Notes: generated by a model from the letters alone, not told the origin. Shown: positions 39,020 through 52,750, counted from the first letter of the stretch. The stretch: 64,000 bases of DNA from Chlorocebus sabaeus (GCF_047675955.1 NC_132915.1:12767766-12831765); one strand, 5' to 3'. Numbers and translations are program-made.

Positions 39020-39480
39020 CAAAAAAGAAGCTGATGTGGATGGTAACTATTGGAAAGACTTCATAGATATGAAAGGGTCTAAGGTGAGATGTGAAAAATG
39101 TATTCATCTGAATGGGTGGAGGCAAAGTAGGCATCTTAAAAAAAGGGAAACAGCAAGGCACCGAGGCAAGGTGGAGGGACTAGGATTCCTCTGCTCAGTC
39201 AGGTGTGTGATGCAAGGTGGTGGCAGGTAAGTTTCAATGTATGTGCAGATAGGGGACCAGACCACAGAGAGCTTGAAGGTTTGACGAGGGGGGTCTAGAT
39301 TTGATTATATAAGCAGATGGGAGCTACTGTAGGTTCCTTAATGAGGGAGTGGCATTATCTAAATAGCATATCATCTGGTAGCAATATGCATGGTGTTTTA
39401 AATAAAAGTGCCCAGAAGCAGAGAAACAAGCTAGAAGGTTGTTGCACTAATAAAAGCATTATCGTGAAGTTCTAGAGTAC
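39020..39480 (-). mobile_element. L2-like fragment, reverse orientation
   Basis: ACAGAGAGCTTGAAGGTTTG, then GATGGGAGCTACTGTAGGTT and GGGAGTGGCATTATCT are typical of L2 read in reverse. Confidence 0.55.
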
Positions 39481-42400
39481 AGTGGTAGTGATGAAACTAA
39501 AAGGGAAGCTATACATTCTAACAGCCAAGTGATTTTATAATCAGAATGAAAGAATTATTCACTCGGCTACCATACGCAACATGACTCTCAGGAACATAAA
39601 TAGCTTTCTCAATCATATTTTCCCTTAACCATGCTGCCAAATGAAGTGATCACAGAGTTGCCAAAGCAAAGAGTTCATTAAAAAACATATAAATTTGTCA
39701 TAAAAGGTCCCTTATTTCATCCATTGGTCTTCTATCCCAGGCTTTTCAGAAGTAAAAAAGATTACACTCTGCATAAACACCATGTGGATCCCTTTCAGAC
39801 CTCCCCAATGCAAATAACTATGGAGTCATGGTATGTGAATCCCTGCATCTAATGTCAGAAGGTGCGGTCATGGGTCATCTTTCTCTGGACCCATGTCAGG
39901 CAAGGACATGCAAGTGAAGACAGGTGCAGAAGCAGATGCAAAGAAGCCCCCATTGTGGAGGAAAGGAGAGGGCCACCGGAGGGGCAAAAGGGGTAGGAAG
40001 ACATGAATGGGTATGACAGCAATGGATGGCCAGCCAGATCCTAATACCTGATTGCTTGGCCCTGCTGGAGTCTTGGTTCCTGATACTGCCTTTCCAGCAC
40101 CTGTTATCTGAAGCCCTGCTCCAAAGTAAAAGGGTGAATGAATGAAAACTGTGCCTTTCTGTTGCTTGACAAGTGGGTTCATAGACGTGATTATATTTGA
40201 ACATAGCTACAGCCTCCACTTTTGTAAGTGAATTGTAATAAAGACTTACTTCCCCTTTAAATTTCAATTGCAGTGCTGTGCTTTCCATTCTCTCTTGATT
40301 TCGGTGTGTGGGCACACCCAGACACCTCACAGGCTGCACTGACAGCTGCTTGCCAGTCAATGAAGTCACATTACTCTGTCATGAGGATGTGTGAAATAAG
40401 CTGCCTCCCAGGAGGTGGGCAGAGGCATTCAGGACGCAATCAATGCAAACAGGATTTTTTCCTCTCTGGCGCCCGACTGTTTTGTTGGCTCATTGAGCAG
40501 AGGAGTGAACAAGCTTCACTGGGTGCAGAACTGTATTTAGGAAAAGCCCTTTCTTTTTATTGTCATTATATGTGATAATAACTGCATGAGATTGTCACCC
40601 TTAGATTTACTCTGCTTGGACAAAGTAGGCTGACTGCTCTTGGAAAAATCCAAGAGAACTGACCTCTTTTTACCACAGAAATGTCAACAGCAATTATACA
40701 ACCAGTACTCCCTAGGCAAGAACACTTGAGTCAGAGCTCCTCCAAGGGCTGTGAGGGCTGTGGACAAACTCGATCACTGTCATGATATCTTCAGCACCTC
40801 GAAGCATCTCCCTTAGAGCTGAACATTACAGTGCTCCATGCCATGCAGCTGCCATTGCAACCAAGAAGCTGCCCGGCCCAGTGCTCCATCTGCTGCACAC
40901 GTGCTTATGGGCTGTCATCCCGCCAGAATGATCTCCATCCCAGACTCCAGAAACCCAGAAACGATCATCAAAACCAAGTACCTGAGAGCTTAATTGTATT
41001 ATTTCACGGAAATTCAATACTCAGTTTAAAACACAACTTTGAAAGAGGAATACTTATTTTGGGTCAAATGCACTTACATAATGCATGATGGTGTACAAAA
41101 ATGGTTTGTCTCACCTGACGCCATTGACTGCCAACAAGGACTTCTGTGCCTCCAAAGTCAAGCTTCTCTCCAAAACCAACCAAAGCCAAACAGCAGGCTT
41201 ATTTGTTTAAATAAGAAATGTACGTTGAGAGGAAAGCTACAGGACACTGAGCTAGTAGGAGGCTGTGGAAGGCTAATTAACAGGACCAGGAGAAGGGAGT
41301 GTGACAGACTCTCACACACAAGTGAGCTGGCAGCCCTAACTAATTAGCAACAATTAATTTTATGGTAGGAGCAAGAACACGTGTATTATGTTCCATAAAA
41401 GCTTAATAGATGTCACCATAAATCACTCCCATCTCTCTCCTGAAATTCAACTTGTAAGCAGGCTAACTTGAAATCTTCAGGAATTAACAATATAGATCAG
41501 CTAAGCCTTGAATCTTAATATGCAAAGAAAGATTTTTTTTTTTCCTCTGCCACTTGGTCTTTGACTAATCTCAGCTGTCACAATCAAAGTCAGCAGCATC
41601 AGGCTCAGATGCACCCAGACCCTGAACCAATTCTCATTAAGGAAGGCAAGAAATGAGCAGCCTTAGGCCTGCTCCTAATGGGATCTGGAGTCCACTGTGC
41701 TGCTCTAGATCTGATGTCCTGTGTGCCTGGAATGAGCTTCCCGCCTGAGCTGGAAAACAGATGTCTTCTCACATGTCTCCACCTATTGATTGGTAGTGCC
41801 TGCATGGGACATTATGTTGAGAGGATTGAGGGCCTAGTGGGAAACAGTATCATGATCAACTAGTAATGTCTCCTGAGTACTAGGATGAAGAGTACTGATG
41901 TTCTTAACCACCCTGCCTATCCCTTTTTGTTGACTAATGTTTTCCTTCAGTTTCCTAAACAATATTTTAGTTTTCTTCTGAGTCAAGAACCCACTGTGAC
42001 ACACAGCCACATCCTTCTAGGCCCCTTCTTCAAATGGTTCCATTTTATTTCTCATCCTCCCAGTCTCATGGTGGGATGCTGCTTTTGGGAGGAAAGAGTG
42101 ACTGTAGCTAGGACTCTTCTGCTTGCTAAACCACTTCTGTTGCTATGATCCAGTAAATACACTGGAGAGCCTTGGAACAGAGGTAGACTTGACCTACACT
42201 TTGTAACACTGCAGGTTGCTGACTCTGGACTGATAGATTTCAAATGCCAGATTTTAGCTAGGTGAGCTCCCCAGTTTGGACCCTACCAACCCTGAACCTC
42301 CTTTCCTTAAGTCTAAACTGTTCTATCAACCTTATTATCCCAAAGTCAAATGCCTCCTTCACAATCATCTCTTCCACATTGAGCAGGACACATCTCTAAT

Positions 42401-42616
42401 GATTTGGGGAAAACATAATTTCAGTTAAGAAGACACATATATACCACATGTTCTTCCACACTTGAATAGTTTTATTAATTTTCCAGAAAGCTCAACATCT
42501 GGGGAACCATAGCGGTAAATTAAAATATAAGAGATATAACTTCTGCTTCTGGGAAGATGGAATAGATGTACTTTTCCCAATTTTTCCCACAAATACAACT
42601 AAAAGCCCTGGACAAC

Positions 42617-43064
42617 TGTCTTAGTCCCTTTCTATTGATATAAAGAAATACCCGAGGCTGGGTAATTTATAAAGAATATATCATATAAAGAATATATCAG
42701 ATAGAGGTTTATTTGGCTCACAGTTCTGAGGCTGTACAAGAAGCATGGTGTCAGCATCTGCTTCTGGTGAGGGCCTCAGGCTGCTTCCACTCATGGGAAA
42801 GGGAAAGGGAGCTGGCCTGTGTGGAGAACACATGGCTAGAAAAAGTGGAAGTGAGAGAGAGTGGAGGAGGCACCGGCCACTTGTCAACAACCAGCTCTCT
42901 CAAGAACTCAAAGTGTGAGAACTCATTCTCTCAAGAATAGCACCAAGCCATTCATGAGGGCTGCATCCCCACAGTCTAAACATCTCTCACCAGGATCCAC
43001 CTCAACACTGGGCATCACATTTTAACAGGAGACTTGATGGGGCCAAACAAACCATAGAGTAACA
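42617..43064 (-). mobile_element. ERVL-MaLR LTR inside the L1
   Basis: Reverse-orientation MaLR wording: TGTCTTAGTCCCTTTCTATT, then GAGGCTGGGTAATTTATAAA, then CTGCATCCCCACAGTCTAAA and CACCAAGCCATTCATGAGGG. The first base pair of the LTR follows L1 sequence CCCTGGACAAC. Solitary LTR, no internal genes; right edge approximate. Confidence 0.75.
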
Positions 43065-43074
43065 TACACTAAGC

Positions 43075-43422
43075 CAGGGGTCTCCAATCCCTGGGCTGTG
43101 GACTGGGACTGATCTATGGCCTGTTAGGAACTGGGCCGCACAGCAGGCGGTGAGCAGCAGATGAGTGAGCATCACCACCTGATTTTTGCCTCCTGTTAGA
43201 TCGGAAGTGGCATTAGATTCTCATAGGAGCATGAACCCTATAGTGAACTGCGCATACGAGGGATCTAGATTATACACTCCTTATGAGACTCTAACTAATG
43301 CCCGATTATCCGAGGTAGAACAGTTTCATCCCAAAACCATCCCTCAGTCCCCATTCCCGGTGTGTGGAAAAATTGTCTTCCACAAAACAGGTCCCTGGTG
43401 CCAAACAGGTTGGGGACCACTG
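43075..43422 (+). mobile_element. Non-autonomous hAT-Charlie (MER1-like) transposon
   Basis: Terminal inverted repeats CAGGGGTCTCCAA (left) and TTGGGGACCACTG (right). The interior reads GGGCCGCACAGCAGGCGGTG and CAGTTTCATCCCAAAACCAT. The 8-bp flanks CACTAAGC (43067-43074) and TGTTAAGC (43423-43430) agree at 5 of 8; all three differences are transitions, consistent with a decayed 8-bp target duplication. No transposase. Confidence 0.8.
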
Positions 43423-46400
43423 TGTTAAGCAAACATTAGAAGACTGAAAGGTGAAGAGAAGGCAGACTACCTGGAGACTTTGGAATGACATGGTGGTGAA
43501 TACCCTGGATTTTCTTTTTGCTTCATATGTCCCCAAATTGGAGCTTAAGAAGCCAGAAACCTGAAAATGCCAATGGGCACAGAAAAAAATCCCTAGAAAA
43601 ATTCTGACCTCTTTGTCCAAAGTACAGGAAAAGGGAAGACTATACAGAAAACTCTTAGACAATAATCGTTATACTCCAGCCAACCACCACAGGGACAAAA
43701 CTACTCCTACCTGCATCCAACAGGAACAAGGAGATTGCCCTCTCAAGTGTCAACAGAGATTGAGTGGAAAATCTGGACTTCTACCTTCACCCTGCAATAA
43801 TGTGTCAGAGTGTGTCAGAGTCCCCTTTTCCCTTGGTAGAATGATGTCAGAGGAAATCAGCTCAAACAGAAGGTTTAAATAACATAGAATCTCATAACAG
43901 AATACCCTGTATGTCCAGATTTCAATAAGAAAAAAATCAGTCATCTTACCATGAACCAGAAAGATATCAAACGGAAGTTTAAAAAGGACAATCAGTAATG
44001 CCAACACCAGGATGACAGTAATGTTTGAATTATATGACAGGGATTTTTAAAGCAGTCATCATGAAAATGCTTCAATGAGCAATTACAAATACAATTGAAG
44101 CAAATAAAAAATAGCAAGTGCCAGCAAAGAAATATAAAGTCTCTGCAAAAACAAACCAAAAGCCAGAGGATATAAAGAAAACCAAATGAAAATTTTAGAA
44201 TTGGAAAATACAATAAGCAAAATTAAAAACTCAACGAAACAGCTCAACTACCAAATAAAGAGGGCAGATGAAAAGAATCAGTAAATTTGAAGACAGAACA
44301 ACAAAAATTATTCAGTTTTTCAGAAGGAAAATGGACTGGAAAAACTAAAGAAACGGAGTCTCAGGAAACTACAACATCCTAACAAAAGCTCTTAGTATTT
44401 GTATCATCAGAGTCAAAGAAGAAAAAAGAAGGTATGGCAAAATAAATAAATAAAATTGAAAAATAGCAGCTGAAACTTCCCAAATCTGGCAAAAGACATA
44501 AATCTAAAGATTCAAGGGGTGAACTCCAAACAAGCTAAGCCTTCCAAAAAAATCCACACTATGAAGATTAGAGTCAAACTTCTCAAAACTAAAGACAAAG
44601 AAAAAATTTTGAAAGCAATACGAAGGAAATAACATCTTACCTATAAGGAAAAAACTATTTGAATAACAGCATATTTCTCATAAGAAACCACGGAGGTCAC
44701 AGGAAAGTACCACACCTTAATCAGGTGATGGAAAAAAAAAAAACTAATTAGTACAGAATACTATATCCAGTGAAAATATCCTTCAGGAACAAAAAAGAAT
44801 AAAAATATAGGTAAATGCATGCGACACATTTTCCTTTTCCTCTTGAGTTTTCTACATTATGCTCAATGGTTGAAGCAAAAATTATACATTTTCTGCTGTG
44901 ATTTTAATGTATGTAGAAGAAATATATAACATAATTATATACTAATGTAAAAGGAAACTGAAGGGGAATAAAGGTGAGTAAGGTTTCCACACTTTATTTG
45001 AACTGGTAACATGTCAAAAACAGAATACTGTAATAAGTTATATATATATGTATGTATATATATAAAATGTGCCTACAGCAACCACTAAAAAGGGCATACA
45101 AAGAGATGCACTCCAAAACACTATAGGTAAATAAGAAAGGAATTCTAAAAAATGTTCAAGCTATCTGGAGAAAGGCAGGAAGAAGACAATAGAGAAACAA
45201 AAACAACCACCAAAGAGAACAAACAGAAAACAAAAAATAAAATAGCAGACTCAAGTCCTAACGTATCAATAATTGCATTAAATAGAATAATCTGAATGCA
45301 CCAAATAAAAGATAGAAATTGATAAATGGACTAAGAAACATGACCTGACTATATGCTATCTACAAGAAACTCACTTCAAACATAAAAATAAGGCAAGCTA
45401 AAAATAGAAAGATGGAAGAAGATTTAGAAACATTAATCAAAGTAAAGCAGAAGTGGCTATATTAATATCAGATAGAGTAAACTGCATAGCAAAGACAATT
45501 ATTAGAGACAGAGAGGGATGTGAAATAACGATAAAAGAATCAATTCATCAAAAAGACATAATAAACATAAATGTGAATGCACCAGCAAGAGGGCTGAAAA
45601 ACATGTAAGGACAAACTGATATAACTGAAAGGAGAAATAGACAAATCCACAGTTATAGTTAGAGACATCAACATCTGCCTTTCAATAATTGATAAATCCA
45701 TTAGACAGAAAAAATCAGCAAGAATATAGAAGAAATAAAACACCATTAACCAAAAGGATCTAATGGACATTTCTAGGATACTCTACTCAGAGCGCAGAAT
45801 GCATATTTTTTTCAGACTTATTACGGAACGTATACAAAAATAGACCATATCCTGGACTAGAAACCAAATGACAACTAATTTAAATAAACTGAAATCATGT
45901 AGAGTGTGTCCCTTTACTACAATGAATTAAAATAAAAATAATAACAGAATGACAAGAAAGTCTTTGAACACTTGCAAATCAAGCAACACATTTTAAAATA
46001 ATCCATGGATCAAATAGGAAATCTCAAGGGAAATAAGAAAAAAATTGCATTAAGCTAAATGAAAACAAAACATTAAAATTTAGGGGATACAGATAAAGCA
46101 GTGCTGAGAGAAAAATTATAGTACTGAATGCTTGCACTAGGAGGAGGAAAAAACTTCAAATGAATACTCTAAGTTCCTACCACAAGAAATTAGAAGGAGA
46201 GCAGTATAAGCCCAAAACAAGCAGAGAAAAGGAATTTTAAAAAACATAAGATCAGAAATCAATAAAATTGAAAACAAAAACAATAGAAGAAAACACTAAA
46301 CCAAGAAATTTGTTGTTTGAAAAAAATAAATAACATTGACAAGCTTCTAGTAACACAAAGAAAATAAGAGAGAAGATGCAAATGACCAACATCAAGAATA

Positions 46401-47369
46401 AAACATTACAAACCCTACAGACATGGAGAAAATAACAAGGGAATACTTCAAACAACGTTACACATAAATTTGACATGTTTCATGGACAAAATAGGCCAAT
46501 TCTTTGAAAAGCACAAATGACCACATATGAAATACCTAATTTGAATCGCTCTATTACTTTTAAGGAAATTGAATTTGTGGTTAATAACTCCCCAAGAGGA
46601 GATCTCCAATTCTAGATGGTTTCACTAGAAAATTCTACCAAACATTTAAAAATTTCATCCCAATTCCACACAGTCTCATCCAGGAAATAGAAGTGGAGAG
46701 AGTATTTATAAATTTATTTATAAAACTAGTATTATCTTGATATTAGAAAACACAGCAAAAAAATACTACAAACATCTTCATAAATATATATGCAGAAAAC
46801 CTTAACAAAACACTAGCAAATAGAATTTAGCAATATATCAAAAGAATGATACATCATGACCAAGTGAGGTTCATTCCAGGAATGCAAGGCTAATTGAATA
46901 TTCAAACATGTGTAGGATTTGCATACTCAAAACTACAATACTGATTAAAGAAATCAAATATCTAAATAAATAAGAAACATACTATGTTCATGGATTACAC
47001 AACTCAGCACAGTAACGATGTCAATTCTCCCCAAACTGGCTTACAGGTTTACCACCATTCCTATCAAAATCCCAGTGAAATCTTTTGTAGATATTGCCAA
47101 CATTATTCTGAAATGTATATGGAAATTCAAAACACATATAGAATTGTGAAAAACAATTTTGACAAAGAAGAAAATGGGAAGAATCATTCTACCTGATTTT
47201 AAAACTTATGCACTTGATTTTAAAGCTTACATAACTACAATAATTAAGACTGTGTGCTATTGGTGGAGAAATGAACATATAAATTAATACAATGGAAGAG
47301 AGAACCCAAATAGACTCAGACAGATATGCCCAGATGGTTTTTGACAAGCATGTAAAAGCAAGTTTGTAG

Positions 47370-47823
47370 TGGGTTTAATTATGGGCCCAAAAAAATATGG
47401 TTGCTGTGTCCTCAGATTGGGACCTTATTTGGAATAGGGTCTTTGCAGATGTAATTAAGATTAGGCTTTCCAAGATCAGATCACTCTGGATTAGGGTAGG
47501 CCTTAAATCCAATGACTAGCATCTTTATATGGGACAGGAAAGGAGAAGAGAGAGAGTGACAGGGACACAGACATGTGAAAAGGGAGACGAGATTGGAGTG
47601 ACAAATCTATAAGCCAAGAAACACCAGGGATTACCAGCAGACATAAGGAGATGAGAGACAAGGGAAGGGAAGAGTTCTCCCCTACAGCCTTTTGGGGTAG
47701 TGTGGCCCTGATGATACTGGTTTCAGATTTCCAGCTTCCAGAGCTATGAGAGAATACATTTCTGTTGTTTTAAGCCACCAAGTTTGTGGTAATTTATTAT
47801 AGCGGCCCTGTAACACTAATACA
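47370..47823 (+). mobile_element. MLT1-like LTR inside the L1
   Basis: TGGGTTTAATTATGGGCCCA to TAACACTAATACA, with GTCTTTGCAGATGTAATTAA and GTTTTAAGCCACCAAGTTTG between. L1 text resumes immediately after (GTGACTGAGCAATTGGATAT). Same family style as 1703-2110. Confidence 0.8.
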
Positions 47824-49249
47824 ATAACTTTTCCAATAAATGGTGACTGAGCAATTGGATATCCATAGGCAAAAATCAAATTTCCTTAGCCTCACATTGT
47901 GTAAAAAAATTAAATAAAATATGAATCATGGCCTTAAATGTAAAACATAAAACTACTGAACTTCATAGAAAAAATAAATATAGAGATAACCTTCAGGATC
48001 TAAAACCAGGCACGGTATTCCTAGACTTGACAACCAAAAGCACAAAACCTAAAAGGAAAAATTAATAAATTGGACTTTCTCAAAATCAAAACCTTTGCTT
48101 TACACTTTTATCCTGTTAAAATGATGAAAAGACAAGCTACACACTGGGAGAAACTATTTCCAAGTCCTATAAATGACAAAGGACTACTATCTAGAATACA
48201 TAAAGAACTCTCAAAACTGAATTGTTAAAAACAAACAGTCCAATTAGAAGACGAAGAAAAGGGATGAAGAGATGACATTTCACCATATATACAGATGGCA
48301 AGACAAACACACACATGAAAAAATGTTGCAAATAATTAGATGAGGGAAATACAGGGTGAAAGCACAATGAGATATCTTACATACCTATCAGAATGGCTAA
48401 AACAAAAAACAGTGACACCACCAAATGACAGTGAGGATGTGGAGAAACAGGATCACTCATACATTGATGGTGGAAATGTTAAAGGGTACAGTCATTCTGG
48501 AAAATGTTTTGGCAATGTCTTAAAAAAACAAAACTAAAACTAAACATGTAACTACCCTACTACCCAGTAATTGCACTCCTGAGCACTTATTCCAGAGGAT
48601 TGGAAACTTATGTTCACACAATGTATGCAAATATTTATAGCACCTTTATCCATAATAGCCAAAACCAAAAAACAACCCAGATGTCCTTCAATAGGTGTAT
48701 GGTTAAACAAACTGTGATACATTTATACTACGACTCAGAAATCAATAGAAACAAACTGCTGATACACACAACCACCTTGATAGATTTCCAGAAATTTGAC
48801 TTGAGTGTAATTTTTAAAAATCCAAAAGTTTACATCTGGAATGACTCCATATATATAACATTATGATAAACTTAGAGAAATGGAGAACAGAATAGTGGGT
48901 TCCAGGGGTTTTGAATGGGGAGGAAAGTGGGTGTAGCTATAAAAGAACAGCATGAGGGATCCTTGTGGAAATGGAAATGATCTGTATTTTGACTGTACGA
49001 ATGTCAATATCCTAGCTTTGTGACATTATACTATAGTTTTACAAGATATTACTATTGGGGGAAACTGGGTAAAGGGCACATGGGCTCTGTTTGTATTATT
49101 TCTTACAATACCATATGAATCTACAATTCCTTCAATGCAGAAGAGTAATTAAAAACTGTAAGAGGTGTGCCTTGTGCCATTGAGTAAGTTTTTTATATGG
49201 ACAAAGGACATTACTTGCTTGTAAGGAACAGTTTGCCACTAAAAGCTAC

Positions 49250-49410
49250 CATTCATTATTAACAGTTATGGATTTGGTCCCACCTGCATCATAAGTGAGC
49301 TCCTTGAGGGTCTGGTTCATGTATTATTTATCCATAAATCCCCCACCGTGCCTAGCAAGCACCCTGCTATGTAATAAGTGCTCAATTAATGTTTGTTGAC
49401 TTAATGTTTT
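49250..49410 (+). mobile_element. L2 3'-end fragment
   Basis: AGTGAGCTCCTTGAGGGTCT, then ACCGTGCCTAGCAAGCACCC and GTGCTCAATTAATGTTTGTT. Confidence 0.8.
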
Positions 49411-50305
49411 CATCAGCAATGCATTGAGTATGTGTATTGTGCACTGTTAACACATGGCTTGCTGCAAATGAGAGAAATATTAAAGAAATGTGTCATCAAG
49501 TAAATTAATGCCATCATTAAAAAAAGCAATTAGATCTCTTTGTTTTGTTTTATTTTTAACTAGTGTTCTGTTTATTGTTTTCGTTTTTTCTTTCTGTCTT
49601 TGTGTCTGATTACAAAAGTAATAGATATTCATTGTAGAAAAGTTTTCAAGACTAGAAAGGCATAAAGGACTTTTATTTACCTATTTTAATGACCAGACAA
49701 GTCACTTCTACTCTGACATGGTATGCTTCCAAGTGCTTGACCTCAGTTTTCTTTTTCATTGAGTCATTTGTTCATCAGATGCGTGTCAAGAATCTGCCAA
49801 AGGCAGTCATACAGACCCAGAGGTAAACGCCGTTTCCCACATTCTCCTACAAATGAAAGACTCCTTTGTTTGAAGGGTCCAGCTACAGGGAGCTCGTTTT
49901 TTGGTTTTGTTTTGTTTTATTTTGTTTTGGTAGCCAGTAGCAGAATAACTTCAGCTTTCTGTGCTCTGACATCACAAAAAGACACTTGCTCCGTGGTCAA
50001 TGATAAAAACAGCTGAGTATTTCCCTGAGCAGTAAAGGTTTCTAGAGGATATCTGCAGGGGACATCTCCTGGTCCGAAACCACAACCAACAGAGAAGGCA
50101 AGAGGCAGCCAAAGGGTGTCGACTGGCATTTATGTAAGAATTTGAGAATTCAGAAGCTATTAACTTGGACAAGGCATTTGAACATATTCAAATGCATTCT
50201 AAAACAGAACAAAGCAAAAGGCAACATAGGGCAAGACTCTAAAGTCCAAAACCACCTTTATTTATATCGGATCTGTAAAACCAGGAAAAGCAAACAGTGT
50301 TACTC

Positions 50306-50379
50306 AAAAAAAAAAAAAAAGAAAGAAAAAGAAAAAGAAAAAAAGAAGAAGAAGAAGAAGAAGAAGAGTAGTAGTAGTA
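50306..50379 (+). repeat. Compound A / GAAA / GAA / GTA microsatellite
   Basis: 15 A, then GAAA-like units, then about eight GAA, then AGTAGTAGTAGTA. A purine-only strand for about 60 bp. Confidence 0.95.
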
Positions 50380-51607
50380 ATTCTTCCAAAGAGGCAAAAT
50401 GTTGCTTTACCAACAGACACATATTATTTTAATTCCAGGTATTTGTTGCTAGTGTAAACTTTATCCACCACCCTGAACAGAATTAAGAAAAGCTTTTGGG
50501 ATTTTTGCCAGGTAGGCACAAAAATATCTGTGCTGTTTTTTGTTCCACATTTTGAAAAAGAAGTAGACAAACTCAGAGAGCACATTTCTGTTTGCTTATT
50601 GTTGCTGTTAGTAATAATAGGGAACCAAAGATTCTAGATTTTTACCAAAATGCCAAGTGAGAATCCATATGCAACACATTTTTCAGTTCATTTTCTGAAA
50701 ATATTCCTTTGCGATGGAAATGGCTGTGCAACTTATTCAAATAAAACATCTTCTTCCCAGGTGAAGACCCTCTTACTGAACTCACCGTATTTCTTTGCCT
50801 TTCATATATCATGATCTAGTAGAAACTTGCATTAGAAGCAGTCCTGCCAGGTAAGGACAAAGCTATAGGAGTAAAGTTTACTTTTATCATCACTTAATAT
50901 CAGTGGTCAGTGATTCTAAATACATCTTTTTGGTGTGGTTTGAAGTAGATTTCCATGTTTCCATCCCAGAAATACCGATTCCACATTTACTCCATAACTG
51001 CCGCAAGCGCCATGACCCTCACCGTAATTTACACAAATTTCCCCAACAGCATAGTAGATTTGAGTTACATAATTGGTTAAAGTTTTCTTTTTAAAAAAGG
51101 AATACTCCTTTTAAAATTACTTTAACAAAAGGCAAAGGTAAAAAGTGATTAAGGACGCACGTGGTGGGGAAAGGTTGTCTATTGATACACGCAACTTACA
51201 AAGGAATACTTAAAGAAGCAAAGCCATCCATCCACAGGCACAGCCAGCAAGGCACTTCCGACCAAAAACAACTCTAAGTGCCTTTACAGTCCTGCCAGTC
51301 CCAGAATCCCCTCAGTCTTCACGGACCTGGGAGTTATGGGACTGGACTCATTACCATCCACTATCCCTAGAGCTCTGAGAGACAGGGACAGGGGATGGGT
51401 CTGTTTTAATGGAAAACACACTAAAACTGGCAAGAGTCATCAACGTAGTGATTGGGCAGAAGAGAGAAGACCCAGTCAGCTGGAAGAACCAAATCAAGTG
51501 TTCTCAGTCACTCTCCATCTGTCCCTGCCAAACCGACTGCGTGGGGGCCTTTGCCATCAGACCTCCCAAACAGGTCAACCCATACCCTAGCGGTCAGCCG
51601 GACCCCA

Positions 51608-51644
51608 CTGCTCTGCTGAAGCTGCTCTGCTGAAGCTGCTCTGC
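51608..51644 (+). repeat. 14-bp tandem duplication, 2.6 copies
   Basis: CTGCTCTGCTGAAG at 51608 and 51622, with a partial third copy CTGCTCTGC at 51636. Confidence 0.95.
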
Positions 51645-51689
51645 AAGGTCACTACTGGGCGCAGCCTGGCAAATACACTTTTTTTTCTC

Positions 51690-52420
51690 TCAGATGCCAC
51701 CTTTTCTGACCTCTCTGTCATTGGATCCCATCACCTGCCCCTCAGAGCTGCTCTTGTCCTTCCACTTCGGTGACACTAGTTTCTTCCTCTTTTTCCTCAT
51801 CTTCTTGCTGCTCCTGAATTCTAGGCATTCCCAAGTCTGGAATTCTAGAATTGCTGTTTTCTCTTATTTTTTCTTTTTACACATTCCCTCACACTACAAC
51901 TATACATTTTCTCAAGAGCCAAATCTCCCTTCCATAGGAATCTCTCTCAATTCACAGCTCCAGCCCCACAGCTCTCCTGAGCTCGGTTCCCATTTCCAGC
52001 TTCCTTTGGAATGTCTCTTTTGCTTCGTGCATGCAAACGGTTGGAAATCGAATTCATCTTCTGCTGCCCCAAGCCTGAGCTTCCACTCGTGTTCTTCATG
52101 CCTCTTCTCTCACCACTCACTCATGTACCCAGATTAAAACAAAAACAATTTGTATTTCTCCTTTGGCCTCATATTATACATCCAATCAGCAGCCAAATGC
52201 TATTGGTTCCACATTTATCGTTTCCCCTCTGTCTATCTTCATTCATTCCAATCACTGCCATCACCCTGACAAGACCCTTCCTCTTTTCAGATCTATATTA
52301 ATTTAAGTCTGCGTATAGAATCCACCTACCTGGCACTCCCAGATTAATTACGCCAAAGTACCACACGCAGCAATGTCATTCCCTGGTTTTGATTGTAATC
52401 CAAATTAAGAAGGACTTTTA
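51690..52420 (+). mobile_element. L2-like LINE stretch
   Basis: Pyrimidine-rich text with the L2-like run CCAATCAGCAGCCAAATGCT, then CCAATCACTGCCATCACCCT. The 147-residue open frame at 51694-52137 falls in it and looks like low-complexity chance. Confidence 0.5.
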
Positions 52421-52750
52421 CACAGCAATCTGGTATACATTTGCCAGTACACACATAAAATTTCATGTTTTCTCTCCAGAGGGTCATGTACTTTTAAAAT
52501 TCAATTTCATTTGATTTTAATTTCTAAAAAAATATTGACTGCTTGTGACCCATGAATGAGCCTAAAAAGCACTGGTTTGTAAGACAGCTTGGAAGAAACT
52601 TGTTTTACCCTGTCTCATCTCCTGGGACTGTCCTTCCCTCTATCCTTCAGGTGAAGCAGAAAATTTCAGCCTTCTTTAATTATGCTTAGTGCTTTAAAAA
52701 CCCTGCTTTTGTGTCCACATCATTTCCTTGCACATGCCTGGTTTCTATCA

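Larger units (their letters stand above)
42525..49160 (+). mobile_element. Ancient L1 (L1M type), nearly full length, with nested insertions
   Basis: From the 5' side (GGGAAGATGGAATAGATGTA) through an ORF1-like region near 43.9-44.4 kb (TTTAAAGCAGTCATCATGAA), ORF2-like text near 45.2-46.9 kb (TATATGCTATCTACAAGAAA; CATCATGACCAAGTGAGGTT) and a 3' end near 49.15 kb (TCTTACAATACCATATGAAT). It is broken by an LTR at 42617-43064, a hAT element at 43075-43422 and an LTR at 47370-47823. No open frame longer than about 90 codons survives in its coding parts, so it is inactive. It is antisense to NTRK2. Confidence 0.85.

Noticed and set aside
39896..40369. 157-codon minus-strand frame
   Set aside because: No domain, no splice context and no recognised homology; composition fits chance. 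Left out of the features for lack of support.
43900..47200. L1 ORF1 and ORF2 as genes
   Set aside because: Recognisable as L1 text but full of stops, shifts and insertions; inactive fossil. Annotated as a mobile element only.
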